Shown: piece after piece, positions 1 through 8,121 of the stretch
Numbering within the stretch: position 1 is the first letter of the stretch
Layout: each line of letters opens with the position of its first letter
Source of the DNA: Oligoflexia bacterium
Lineage (GTDB): Bacteria; Bdellovibrionota; UBA1018
Direction of reading: 5' to 3'
Assembly (NCBI GenBank): GCA_903935335.1
Contig: CAIZRG010000049.1
Span: 1 to 51,758, forward strand
DNA length: 51,758 nt
Notes under the pieces: model-generated
Databases searched by the model: none
What the model saw: the letters and a program-made list of their open reading frames with translations, nothing else
What the model was told of the DNA's origin: nothing
Position numbers and translations under genes: made by a program

Positions 1-608
1 AGCCCCTTCTCCTGGAGGAGGGCTTTGATTTGATCCAGAAGCAGCTGATTCCCAAATTTTGAGCGCTTTGAATCTCGAGTCAACCGTATAAATTCAATAA
101 AGTAGAACTTTGAAACTTCTTCAGGGGTTACCTTTTCTCCCTGAAAAGTCCAAAAAACATTCCGAAAAGGCCCCATCTGGACCAAGAGATCCTGAGATGG
201 ACTTATAGAAGAGGATGAACCTTCAGGATCAAGACCATTCACAGCTATTGTACCACGGATATGTTGAGCAAACGAAATTTGAATAATTCCATGAGCAGAA
301 TTTGAGAAAATCAACTTTACCTGGTTTCTAAAAAGCATAAAATCAGCTGCAGTCTGAGCCACTGCATAAACTTTGACATCTTGAAACCGGGCTCCCCCTT
401 CAGAATATCCGTTTAATGCTTGAGCGTAGTCATTGAATCGCTCCTTCAGTTCAGAAAGAAACTGGATAGTACTCTCTTCAACGAGCTGTTGCGGATCAAA
501 ACTTTTTCCTAGCTGAAGAATTTTCTCAGCCTCAGGATGAATCTCAGCTCGAGCCAACTCGTGAATCCAGCCTTGCTGGGAGGGTACTAAGTCTTGAAAT
601 CGACCCAT
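1..608 (-). CDS. Unknown protein, 3' end beyond the window
   Basis: An uninterrupted minus-strand frame starts at an ATG (606-608) and runs off the left edge, giving about 202 residues. The protein begins MGRFQDLVPSQQG and is soluble-looking, with no signal peptide or membrane segment. A purine-rich GAAAGGTG sits a few bases upstream of the ATG and is a good ribosome binding site, which supports this start. It lies just downstream of the 6S RNA gene on the same strand, so read-through from the 6S promoter could contribute to its expression. I do not recognise the family. Confidence 0.7.
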   Translation of the reverse strand, partial: MGRFQDLVPSQQGWIHELARAEIHPEAEKILQLGKSFDPQQLVEESTIQFLSELKERFNDYAQALNGYSEGGARFQDVKVYAVAQTAADFMLFRNQVKLIFSNSAHGIIQISFAQHIRGTIAVNGLDPEGSSSSISPSQDLLVQMGPFRNVFWTFQGEKVTPEEVSKFYFIEFIRLTRDSKRSKFGNQLLLDQIKALLQEKG

Positions 609-629
609 CCTTTCACCTTTCTTCTTTAA

Positions 630-795
630 AAACCCCAGAGGCCAACGAAGTCAATTGGAACCCAGTAAAGTTAAAGTGGGTGCCGTATAGCAGTTTTAGG
701 CTTCCTAGACTGACTAGGCATGCTCACCACTGCGTAGGAACAGCTCCCTGGGTATTGACTGTCGGGTCCAAATGTTAGCCGTCGGTCCCTGGGCT
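630..795 (-). ncRNA. ssrS: 6S RNA
   Basis: Read on the minus strand, the stretch contains the hallmark 3' half of proteobacterial 6S RNA: GTGGTGAGCATGC, then a CCTAG/CTAGG mini-hairpin, then GAAGCCTAAAACTGC, closely matching my recollection of E. coli ssrS. The ends pair: CCCAGGGACC near the 5' end with GGCCTCTGGG near the 3' end forms a ten-position closing stem with one mismatch, as expected for the 6S rod. A T-rich tract follows the 3' end and a TATAAT box sits just before the 5' end. 6S RNA mimics an open promoter, binds the housekeeping sigma factor-RNA polymerase holoenzyme and lowers transcription in stationary phase. Length of about 165 nt is slightly under the usual 180. The exact ends are estimates. 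Confidence 0.88.
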
Positions 796-801
796 TTTTT
801 T

Positions 802-835
802 ATTATACTCCTTTCAACCCAAGAAAGAAAGCAAT
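802..835 (-). promoter_or_regulatory. Promoter of the 6S RNA gene
   Basis: On the minus strand a perfect TATAAT (802-807) lies about seven bases before the inferred 5' end of the 6S RNA at 794-795. The -35 region is weak: TTTCTT (825-830) at 17-bp spacing, or TTGCTT (829-834) at 21 bp. The -10 position agrees with the RNA end deduced from the closing stem. Confidence 0.6.
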
Positions 836-897
836 GCGGGAAAACTTTGATAAAACAATCTTTACGGGACACTGAAGAAGTGACAACATTAAAATAG

Positions 898-1929
898 ATG
901 TCGGGGAAAAAGCTACTTGTTGCAGATGATAGTCTCACCATTCAAAAAGTGATTCGACTCGCTTTATCCAATGAAGGCTATGAAATTCAAGCAGCCTCAG
1001 ACGGAAGTAACACTCTACAGCAAATTATTCTCTTTAAGCCTCATGTTGTTCTTATCGATATTTCTCTCCCGGGAAAATCTGCTTTTGAATTAAAAAGAGA
1101 AGTTAACCAAAACCCAGACCTTCAAGAGATGCGATTTATTCTCATGTCCAATGCTTTTGAAAAAATTGATGAAACTCAAACAAAAGAAGTTCAATTCCAC
1201 GGTCAACTCACTAAACCTTTTGATCCAGCGCACCTCAGACAAATTCTATCTGAAGTTTTAGCAGAAAAATCTGAGACAAAAACAGTTCCTTCAAGTATTG
1301 ATTTAGTCTCTCCAAGCACATCTTCCGAGAATCGCTCTGCCCTTCCTCCCCTCACAGAGGTTTCTCCACCTGAATTTTCTAATGAATTTTTTTCAAAAAT
1401 GGATTTATCCAAAGATCATTTTCCTCCTTTACCAGAAATACCAGAATTGAATCAGAACAGCGATCTTTTCACACATTGGGATACTCCAACATATTCTGAA
1501 GGAGCGCTTGACTTTCTTGATACCCATGAAGAAAAACAAACTCACCCTGATACATGGGAGCCTCCGATTTCTCCTGAGACAAGCAGTTCACCTTCAGATC
1601 CTCCTCCACCCCCCCCAGCATTCACGACCTCAGAAGGAGATATTAAAGAACTTACTGAGACGACTCTAAAAATTTCTGGAATGGATGATTTTCAATGGAG
1701 TGTCAAAGAACCTTCCATTGAGCTACCTACACCCCCTCCCTCACCCATCCTTAGTCCAGAAAATTCTCCCCTTGAACAGACAAAGATTTCCATCAACTCG
1801 TCGCAATTAGAGACTGCCATTCATGAACAAGTTGAAGCTGTTTTACAAAAAATGGCTCATAAGCTTTTGCCAGAAGTCGCTGAAAAAATTATTAAACAAG
1901 AAATTCACCGAATTCTCTCCGACTCATGA
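898..1929 (+). CDS. Receiver-domain protein with proline-rich linker and conserved C-terminal helix
   Basis: Residues 4-120 form a CheY-like receiver: acidic pair D10/D11, phospho-acceptor D54 in LIDISLP, and K106 in LTKP. Residues about 125-300 are a low-complexity linker rich in Pro, Ser, Thr and Glu with runs of five to seven prolines. The last 40 residues form an amphipathic helix (AVLQKMAHKLLPEVAEKII, then EIHRIL) resembling the tail of many deltaproteobacterial receiver proteins and, loosely, the C-terminal oligomerisation region of PopZ. There is no DNA-binding domain, so output is probably through protein contacts or localisation. The ATG at 898 lacks a clear ribosome binding site; a stop codon closes the frame just upstream. 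The PopZ comparison is from memory. Confidence 0.85.
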   Translation: MSGKKLLVADDSLTIQKVIRLALSNEGYEIQAASDGSNTLQQIILFKPHVVLIDISLPGKSAFELKREVNQNPDLQEMRFILMSNAFEKIDETQTKEVQFHGQLTKPFDPAHLRQILSEVLAEKSETKTVPSSIDLVSPSTSSENRSALPPLTEVSPPEFSNEFFSKMDLSKDHFPPLPEIPELNQNSDLFTHWDTPTYSEGALDFLDTHEEKQTHPDTWEPPISPETSSSPSDPPPPPPAFTTSEGDIKELTETTLKISGMDDFQWSVKEPSIELPTPPPSPILSPENSPLEQTKISINSSQLETAIHEQVEAVLQKMAHKLLPEVAEKIIKQEIHRILSDS

Positions 1930-2019
1930 AGAACTCACAGCATTATAATTCCTGATTAAATATGTAAAGTATTATGAATTTCTTCCGATACTATCCTTAA
2001 GAGACAAGGGAGAATAAAA

Positions 2020-2346
2020 ATGTCAAAAGGACACAATTCCGGTGAAAAAACTAAGGAGACACCTCATGGAGAAACTAAAAAACAGGGAGAAGTAAAACCC
2101 AATGAGGCTAGTCAACCCAATGCGTCAAAATCAACTCAGTCCAAAGGACATACACCCATGCCAGGGGGGTGCTTTTCTTGGGAATGTAAATCACAAGCAA
2201 CCCAGTTCAATTTTTGTAGTCAACACTTTGAACATTTTAAGTTCGGTCTCATTAAGAAGACAGGAGAACCTGTCCCAGATTATGAAAAAAAGATGAAGCA
2301 CTTTCAAGCCCATAAAGCTCGGAAAGATTCTAAAAAAGTAGCGTAA
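2020..2346 (+). CDS. Small Cys/His-motif protein, function unknown
   Basis: A 108-residue protein preceded by a good ribosome binding site (AAGGGAG). The first 45 residues are Lys/Ser/Gly/Gln-rich and probably disordered. Residues about 50-90 carry Cys-x4-Cys-x9-Cys-x2-His, a spacing compatible with binding one zinc ion. A basic tail follows (HKARKDSKKVA). It sits alone between a receiver gene and a convergent rph, with a shared hairpin terminator downstream. The basic composition with a metal-binding core hints at nucleic acid or protein binding. I cannot name a family. Confidence 0.7.
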   Translation: MSKGHNSGEKTKETPHGETKKQGEVKPNEASQPNASKSTQSKGHTPMPGGCFSWECKSQATQFNFCSQHFEHFKFGLIKKTGEPVPDYEKKMKHFQAHKARKDSKKVA

Positions 2347-2385
2347 TCTACAGCGCAAAAGAGCTGTACCCACCTCCTCCTCAAG

Positions 2386-2424
2386 AAGAGCTCCATGGCT
2401 GCTCAAGCCTTCGGAGCTTTTCTT
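2386..2424. terminator. Hairpin between convergent genes
   Basis: AGAGCTCC (2387-2394) pairs with GGAGCTTT (2413-2420), and an inner GGCT/AGCC stem extends the hairpin. TTTTCTT follows on the plus strand. It lies between the small Cys/His gene and the 3' end of rph, so it can end both transcripts. Confidence 0.5.
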
Positions 2425-3194
2425 CATTCAGAATTTGTCTCAGAATTTTTTTGAGGAGATCGCTTTTGAGCTGTTTCAATTGCTTCTAATTGAATGACTC
2501 GGATTTTTCGAGTCGCTTCAAATGCACAATCGGTCATTAAAAGAAGGTCTTGCTTAGAAAAAGTGTTTTGTTCACCTGTTCCCTGAACCTCAACTAAACC
2601 CTCTTTTCCAGTAATGACAAAATTCATATCCACTTCACACTGAGAATCTTCGTTATAGTCAAGATCAATAAGAATGGATTGCTTCATGACCCCAATACTC
2701 ACAGCAGCAACTGTGTCTGAAAAAACCAACGCAGGAATTTTTCCTTCACGAGTCAGTCTCCCTAAAGCCATAGCTAAAGCAACACATCCCCCTGTAATAG
2801 AAGCCGTCCGCGTTCCTCCATCGGCCTGAATGACGTCACAATCGACCAGAATCGATCTTTCTCCGAGCTGTTTTAAATCCACCATGGACCGAAGTGCCCG
2901 TCCAATCAAGCGTTGAATTTCCTGGGTTCTTCCTGATACCTGACCTCGTTCTCGCTTAACACGAGAATGAGTTGAGCGCGGAAGCATAGAATATTCAGCA
3001 CTCACCCACCCCCTCCCTTTTCCAGCAAGCCAACCTGGGACATTTTCCTCAACCGTTGCTGTACAAAGAACATGGGTGTGACCGGCTCGAATCAAAGCAG
3101 AACCTTCTGCATATCGAGTGACATGGGTTTCAATCTTTAACGGACGAATTTCACTAAATTTTCTTCCTAAGGGTTCTCTAAGCATCATTTTCAT
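2424..3194 (-). CDS. rph: Ribonuclease PH
   Basis: A phosphorolytic 3'-5' exoribonuclease that trims tRNA 3' tails, 256 residues, close to the usual 240-260. Hallmarks seen: LPRSTHSRVKRERGQ followed by GRTQEIQRLIGRALR, and CDVIQADGGTRTASITGG, the phosphate-binding and catalytic region of the PNPase/RNase PH fold. The start has ATGs at codons 1, 3 and 4; the downstream ones fit the family's short N-terminus equally well. It is divergent from nadC with only 28 bp between the assigned starts, so either the promoters overlap coding sequence or one start is placed slightly too far upstream. Confidence 0.95.
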   Translation of the reverse strand: MKMMLREPLGRKFSEIRPLKIETHVTRYAEGSALIRAGHTHVLCTATVEENVPGWLAGKGRGWVSAEYSMLPRSTHSRVKRERGQVSGRTQEIQRLIGRALRSMVDLKQLGERSILVDCDVIQADGGTRTASITGGCVALAMALGRLTREGKIPALVFSDTVAAVSIGVMKQSILIDLDYNEDSQCEVDMNFVITGKEGLVEVQGTGEQNTFSKQDLLLMTDCAFEATRKIRVIQLEAIETAQKRSPQKNSETNSE

Positions 3195-3222
3195 ATCCAG
3201 GTTTTAATGTTAACGATAAAGC

Positions 3223-4092
3223 ATGTATCATGAGATGGCCAATCTATGGAAGAACCACCTGAAATTAGGACTCAAAGAGGACGGATGGCCTTGGGACTGG
3301 ACCACTCTTGGAAGTTGCTCTTCAAAAAAAACAGCTCCTCAAGTATCAGCCAAGGTCATAGCAAAATCGCCCGGAATTTGGGCAGCACAAGGGCTCACTC
3401 TAGCCCTGAACCAAATGGCTCATACGATCAAAGCTCAATCGAAACTGGAAGATGGAGAAATCTTTGATGTGGGTAAAACTCTGATTGAATTCAAGGGAAA
3501 CGCTCACGAGATCCTTGGGTTTGAAAGACCTTTTCTCAATCTAGCAGCTTATGTCAGTGGAATTGCAACGACCACCTCACGTTTGGTGAATCGGGTCAAA
3601 GCTGCTTATCCAAAGAATCCTCCACGTGTGACGCTGACTCGAAAAACCTTACCCGGCTACCGAGATATTGCGATTTATGGAGTTCGTGTAGGAGGAGGAT
3701 TCCCTCACCGAGTTGCCTTATCAGGAGGTCTTTTAATCAAGGAAAACCATATTGCCGTGGCGGGAGGGATAGAAAAAGCCATTCGGAGCACCCAAGCGAT
3801 TTCTCCTCATGGCCTGAAACTAGAAATTGAAGTTAAAACCTTATCGGAACTCAAGCAAGCTATTCAGGTAGGCGTAGACGGAGTTCTATTAGACAATTTT
3901 TCAGTAAAAAATATTCAATCCGCTCTTAAGTTCCTGAAAACTTGTATCCCTCGCCCATTTGTTGAAGTGTCAGGTGGTTTAACTGAAGAAACGATTGCCG
4001 ATTTTGCGCTGGAAGGAGTGGATATTCTTTCTGTGGGCCTTCTGACTCACTCTCCAAAATCTGTTGATCTTTCTTTTTTAATCGATGCGTAA
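3223..4092 (+). CDS. nadC: Nicotinate-nucleotide pyrophosphorylase (quinolinate phosphoribosyltransferase)
   Basis: It makes nicotinate mononucleotide from quinolinate and PRPP in de novo NAD synthesis. Length 289 is typical. Conserved elements: EDGWPWDWTT (usual EDxGxGDxTT, here with Trp substitutions), SGIATTTSRLV, TRKTLPG (active-site Arg/Lys), a GGGFPHR loop, LIKENHI, LEIEVKTLSEL and VSGGLTEETI. The C-terminal VDILSVGLLTHS is the family signature. An alternative ATG at 3235 is possible. It overlaps birA by 8 bp, so the two are translationally coupled. Confidence 0.93.
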   Translation: MYHEMANLWKNHLKLGLKEDGWPWDWTTLGSCSSKKTAPQVSAKVIAKSPGIWAAQGLTLALNQMAHTIKAQSKLEDGEIFDVGKTLIEFKGNAHEILGFERPFLNLAAYVSGIATTTSRLVNRVKAAYPKNPPRVTLTRKTLPGYRDIAIYGVRVGGGFPHRVALSGGLLIKENHIAVAGGIEKAIRSTQAISPHGLKLEIEVKTLSELKQAIQVGVDGVLLDNFSVKNIQSALKFLKTCIPRPFVEVSGGLTEETIADFALEGVDILSVGLLTHSPKSVDLSFLIDA

Positions 4093-4831
4093 TTTCCAGA
4101 ATTTTGCTAATCAAGTCGTAGAAGTTTGTGATTCTACCAATGACATCGCAAAAAAATTAGCCGAAAATAATTTTCCTCATGGGACCTGGATCTCATCACT
4201 TGCTCAAAGTTTAGGCCGAGGACGTCTCGGCCGAAAATGGCAATCTTCTGAAGGAAACCTTTATCTTTCAGTGATTCTTAGAATTGAGAAAAAAAAATTA
4301 TGGAGTTGGATTCCACTCGCAATCGCTGTAGGAGTGACAAATTGCTTCAAAGATTTATTCCCTGAAATTCCAATTAAAATCAAGTGGCCAAATGACCTTT
4401 GGGTAGGAAATGCTAAGCTAGGAGGAATCCTCTGTGAAGGATCCGGATTCCAAGAAAATCCATTTATCGTTGCTGGTATTGGACTCAATTGTATTCACTC
4501 TCCAGAGGACTTAGGCAGATCTACAACGAATTTAACAGCTTTACGAGGAACCCTTACCTCACCCGATGAGATCCGGTTACCGATTCATAGAGATATCTTA
4601 AAGCAAATAGCTTTTCTAGAAACTCACGGATCCTCAAAATTTATTTCTCTTTACAATCACTATGCCTATTTCACTTTAGGATCAGCAATCGAGTGGTTTT
4701 CTGAAAAAACTCGTTTAATCCATACAGGAGTCATTCATGGGCTAGGACCATCAGGAGAGCTTCAGGTGAAAACTCCCGATGGAGAACTCATCAGCCTATT
4801 GACCGAAGAAGTCACTGTGAAGCGCTTGTAG
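4085..4831 (+). CDS. birA: Biotin--[acetyl-CoA-carboxylase] ligase, monofunctional
   Basis: It activates biotin with ATP and attaches it to the carrier subunit of biotin enzymes. The 248-residue protein starts directly with the catalytic domain and lacks the N-terminal helix-turn-helix of bifunctional BirA, so it is unlikely to be a repressor. Seen: DSTND near residue 17, the biotinyl-AMP loop GRGRLGRKW (44-52), KWPNDLW (100-106), catalytic K111 in KLGGILCE, and VAGIGLNC. A short C-terminal SH3-like domain follows. It overlaps the end of nadC. Confidence 0.93.
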   Translation: MRNFQNFANQVVEVCDSTNDIAKKLAENNFPHGTWISSLAQSLGRGRLGRKWQSSEGNLYLSVILRIEKKKLWSWIPLAIAVGVTNCFKDLFPEIPIKIKWPNDLWVGNAKLGGILCEGSGFQENPFIVAGIGLNCIHSPEDLGRSTTNLTALRGTLTSPDEIRLPIHRDILKQIAFLETHGSSKFISLYNHYAYFTLGSAIEWFSEKTRLIHTGVIHGLGPSGELQVKTPDGELISLLTEEVTVKRL

Positions 4832-4845
4832 TGCGTCTTAAAAAG

Positions 4846-4892
4846 TCCATAATGATTTTGCATGGCCTTCATTGGTGGATAAAATCATTGGA
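4846..4892. repeat. Imperfect inverted repeat downstream of birA
   Basis: TCCA-ta-ATGATTTT (4846-4859) is the inverse of AAAATCATTGGA (4881-4892), a 12-bp stem with a two-base bulge and a 21-nt loop. There is no T-run after it, so it is a poor intrinsic terminator; it could protect the nadC-birA mRNA 3' end. The rest of the gap up to 4983 shows nothing else. Confidence 0.4.
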
Positions 4893-4983
4893 CAAGTATA
4901 GTTATCTGAATCAGTGATTCTTTAAATATTCATTAATAAATAAACTGAATTGTTAACTATATGAGCCCTTTGTTGATTCAAAA

Positions 4984-5781
4984 TCAGCAACTGTATGATC
5001 GTGTGTCTAAAAGTGATAAAAAAATGCAGTAATAGGAACCTTGTTTATGCCTATCGTACGATTTAACGTTTTTATTACATAGAATGGGGAGTACCTGAAT
5101 CTTACTAACCTGTCCCCTTTTCAGAAGCTCCCTGTGAAAATCAACCGCACCTTGATAGATTCCGCCCAAAGTTACCACACTCATTCCGAGCACCTGAAAT
5201 CTTGCACAACCAATAAAATCATCTTGGTTAGGCATGATCAGGAGTTCAGGATGCCTATTCGTTACGTCAAAATAAGGAGAGTCTTGGATAATCGAAATAC
5301 TGGTATCCCGATCAAATTCTCCAAATACCGATGCAGGGAGAAGACTTCCTAGCACACGGGTAGGAAGTCTTTGTGAAAATACGGCAGGACAAGCTGCGAC
5401 CGCTTTTTGGAATTGAATTGAATCCGAGTCTGTGGAACCAGAGACCTTGAGTACATTGAATCCACCCATCGACTCTCCATAAAGGACTGATTTTTGATCA
5501 GCACTCATGCTATATTGTTGCTCGACAACACTACGAAATCGGGCAAATGACTCTTTTAGTCCTGCCTCATGAATAACCCAGTAAGGACCGAATGATGGAC
5601 ATATCACGTGAAAAATGCTTCCATGAGTTTCAAATGCTTGAGTGTCGGCAGTAAGCTTGTCACACATCTCATTTGCACTCCCCCCCATTCCATGAAAGGC
5701 ATAGAGGGTTTTTCCAAGGTTAGCTGGATGATCCGTGCTTTTTATACAATATTCGATACGGTTTCCATTAATGGGATCCAT
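4984..5781 (-). CDS. Alpha/beta hydrolase-fold protein
   Basis: A 265-residue esterase-like protein. An oxyanion-hole motif FHGMGG lies near residue 29. The nucleophile elbow GESMGG (Ser near residue 105) and a later acidic loop PNQDD are in the order expected for a Ser-Asp-His hydrolase; the His could be that of DRHKQ near the C-terminus. Substrate cannot be inferred. The ATG at 5779-5781 has no obvious ribosome binding site, and the frame is closed ten codons upstream. Another frame there encodes a short hydrophobic stretch (MFVLLGWIPLM), so a lost signal peptide by frameshift is possible but unproven. Transcribed away from the caspase-like gene. Confidence 0.7.
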   Translation of the reverse strand: MDPINGNRIEYCIKSTDHPANLGKTLYAFHGMGGSANEMCDKLTADTQAFETHGSIFHVICPSFGPYWVIHEAGLKESFARFRSVVEQQYSMSADQKSVLYGESMGGFNVLKVSGSTDSDSIQFQKAVAACPAVFSQRLPTRVLGSLLPASVFGEFDRDTSISIIQDSPYFDVTNRHPELLIMPNQDDFIGCARFQVLGMSVVTLGGIYQGAVDFHRELLKRGQVSKIQVLPILCNKNVKSYDRHKQGSYYCIFLSLLDTRSYSC

Positions 5782-6321
5782 CCAAGAAGAACAAACATTA
5801 CTAAAAAATTATGATTGATTTTCAAGCTTATTTTTAGAGCCACAGGAAATGACAGACACATTAATAAATAGACTCAGTAAAATTAACATAAGCATACAGT
5901 CGAGTTTATAACAGGAAGCGAGAGATAGAACCATCAATACTATAAATTTTATATAAATAACATATTTTTTAATGATCTGCTAATCAGCACTAACTCAAGA
6001 AGCCTCCAACCATTTTATAGTCAGCTTCTTTCTGAGTTTAACGTAGTTCTTTAGGTAAAGATTAATCAGCACAAAGATTGTTTGAATTTCATTTTTTATT
6101 TTCTCACACCCCTTAAAAACTGATGAGACTCAATTTTTTTAGTTTTATAGAAGAAATAGTTCTGATTATCCCATTGCTTCTCTCACGAAATCACACCAAC
6201 AGAACATGAGAGATCAAGCTCAATCTTAATATTAAAAATCAGTTCCTAATTCTAGGCAATGCCAGTTCTCACTATGTGTTTTATATTTTAATTTTTAATT
6301 ACATATGTTACATAATGACCT
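5782..6321. other. 540-bp AT-rich intergenic region
   Basis: No convincing gene was found. It holds one interrupted hairpin: AACTCAAGAAGC (5992-6003) against GCTTCT-ttc-TGAGTT (6024-6038). The region must carry the promoters of the two divergent flanking genes, but no clear -35/-10 pair stands out in such AT-rich sequence. Confidence 0.5.
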
Positions 6322-7941
6322 GTGATAAATAAAAATTTGTTGCTATTTTTATTGAGCTGTTTTACTGTTTTTCAAATTGTTCCCTCTTTTGGAGCTGATC
6401 CTATTGCTATCAGCTGGTCTCCACTGAATGAAGATAACTCTGATAAAATAGCTAAGTCTATTTTTACTTCACCCAATCAAAGCTCTTATATCACCACGAC
6501 TTCATTAGATCGTTATTGGGTCATTGATCCTAATATAGATTCATTAAAAGCAGGCATTCTATCTGCATTTGAAAAAATGAACTCTGAACCTGGGGATGCT
6601 CTTCTTTACTTGCTTATAAATGCTCACGGATTTGGAAACTATTTTATAGATCAGGATAGCAATCCTTTTTTTCATAGAGAACTCGTAGAACTTTTACACG
6701 AAAAAATGCTGGAGTTCGAAAAGAATCACACCCATGCTATCAAAGTAACAATATTTACAAATTCTTGTCATGGATTTTCTATGAAACAAATCGAACGGAT
6801 TTTTGGACGAGCTGACGAGACAACCAGATCAGAACCTTCCCGAATAGCACTAGAAGTCTTTTCAGCATCACAAGCCAAATATGTTGCTCATGGATCCATT
6901 TTCTGGGAACAAATTAGATTCATCTCGCACCTCAATAATAATCTTGAAGCTCCAATCACTATCCAATTTTCTCCTGAAACTTTGCTGGCTCATTCTTCAG
7001 TCAATCAATATGATTATTATCATTCTCAAACAGGCGCTACTTCTCCAGCAAAACTGAGACTCCCTTTACTCGAACTCATATCCATCATTCAGGGAACTCA
7101 CCCTTACCTTAAAGGATATCATGATCAGAACTTAGCTGCCTTAATGTTAGGCACAGCTCAAGATTTGCAGGCAGATCAAACCGCTCGGTTGCTTTTAGAT
7201 CAAGGACTATCTATACAAAAAGAAACTGCTCCTACCCATTATATGGGATTTACTGCTTTTAATCTTTCTATGATAGGAAAAATTCAACAACTAAGTAATA
7301 TCATCATAAGTCTTAATAAACTTTACACCAAAAAGACCCATGAAGAGATTCCAGAAGAATTTTTTTCTCTCATTTCTTCAGTTATTTTAAATCCACTTCT
7401 TGGAGAAACCTTGGATAGCGCTCTAAAAGCTCAACTTATGCTTGATTCGACCGACTACTCGTTTAATAACCTAATCCACTTGATGGATGGTAATTTCATC
7501 CGTATTGGAAAAAATTCATTAAATCATGATTCGATCTTACCCTCTCTTTCTGAAAGATTAATTACTAGACTAGGTCAAGACTTAAGTGCTGCTTATTTAC
7601 ATTTAGGAAATCAAAATTTTGCAATTCAAGTTTTCTATCACTCAAGAGATATTTTAGCATTGCCTTGGCTTAAACTGGCTTTAGGTACAGATTATGACCC
7701 TAGAATCAGAAAAAATGCACTTATTGCCATTCAGCAACAGCGAACACCCCAAGCTCAGAATGAATTGATGGCTCTTGCCTCTTCCCAAGTAGAATCAGAA
7801 ATAATCCGTACAACTGCCATTGCAGGACTTGCTTATTACGATTCTTCAGAAGTAATTGAAATGCTTCGTGCTCTAACACTGGATACCAACGAAGCAGTCA
7901 AAACCCAGGCAAAAAATGTTTTAACTTTTTTCCATTTATAA
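6322..7941 (+). CDS. Exported caspase-like (clan CD) peptidase candidate with C-terminal HEAT repeats
   Basis: 539 residues from a GTG start. Residues 1-25 are a signal peptide (hydrophobic core LLLFLL, cleavage likely after SFGA). Residues about 30-200 look like a clan CD cysteine-peptidase core: a hydrophobic strand ending INAHGFG (H102-G103), then about 45 residues later a strand ending FTNSCHG (C149), the spacing and context of the His-Gly/Cys dyad of caspase, legumain and gingipain families. Residues about 440-539 contain helical repeats (DPRIRKNALIAI, SEIIRTTAIAGLAYY, NEAVKTQAKNVL) typical of HEAT repeats. I infer a periplasmic or secreted protease-like protein with a protein-binding tail. 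It is a single gene in an accessory patch. The family assignment rests on motifs only. Confidence 0.65.
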   Translation: MINKNLLLFLLSCFTVFQIVPSFGADPIAISWSPLNEDNSDKIAKSIFTSPNQSSYITTTSLDRYWVIDPNIDSLKAGILSAFEKMNSEPGDALLYLLINAHGFGNYFIDQDSNPFFHRELVELLHEKMLEFEKNHTHAIKVTIFTNSCHGFSMKQIERIFGRADETTRSEPSRIALEVFSASQAKYVAHGSIFWEQIRFISHLNNNLEAPITIQFSPETLLAHSSVNQYDYYHSQTGATSPAKLRLPLLELISIIQGTHPYLKGYHDQNLAALMLGTAQDLQADQTARLLLDQGLSIQKETAPTHYMGFTAFNLSMIGKIQQLSNIIISLNKLYTKKTHEEIPEEFFSLISSVILNPLLGETLDSALKAQLMLDSTDYSFNNLIHLMDGNFIRIGKNSLNHDSILPSLSERLITRLGQDLSAAYLHLGNQNFAIQVFYHSRDILALPWLKLALGTDYDPRIRKNALIAIQQQRTPQAQNELMALASSQVESEIIRTTAIAGLAYYDSSEVIEMLRALTLDTNEAVKTQAKNVLTFFHL

Positions 7942-8121
7942 TTTTGAGATCTCTTGACCTAGTAAATTCCAAGAACTTTGGGAAGCCATGAAAAAATTTA
8001 CATTAACAAAAAAAGAGAAAAAAGCCGCATGAGAGTCAGACTGAAATTTCAACTAAAAAATTGTACCCTCAGACGATACACCTTCCTGAAACAACGCCTT
8101 TTGATTCCCACACGAAGGAAC

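Noticed and set aside
714..941. Minus-strand open frame of 75 codons
   Set aside because: It lies largely upstream of and across the 6S RNA gene and antisense to the start of the receiver gene, with no protein-like features.
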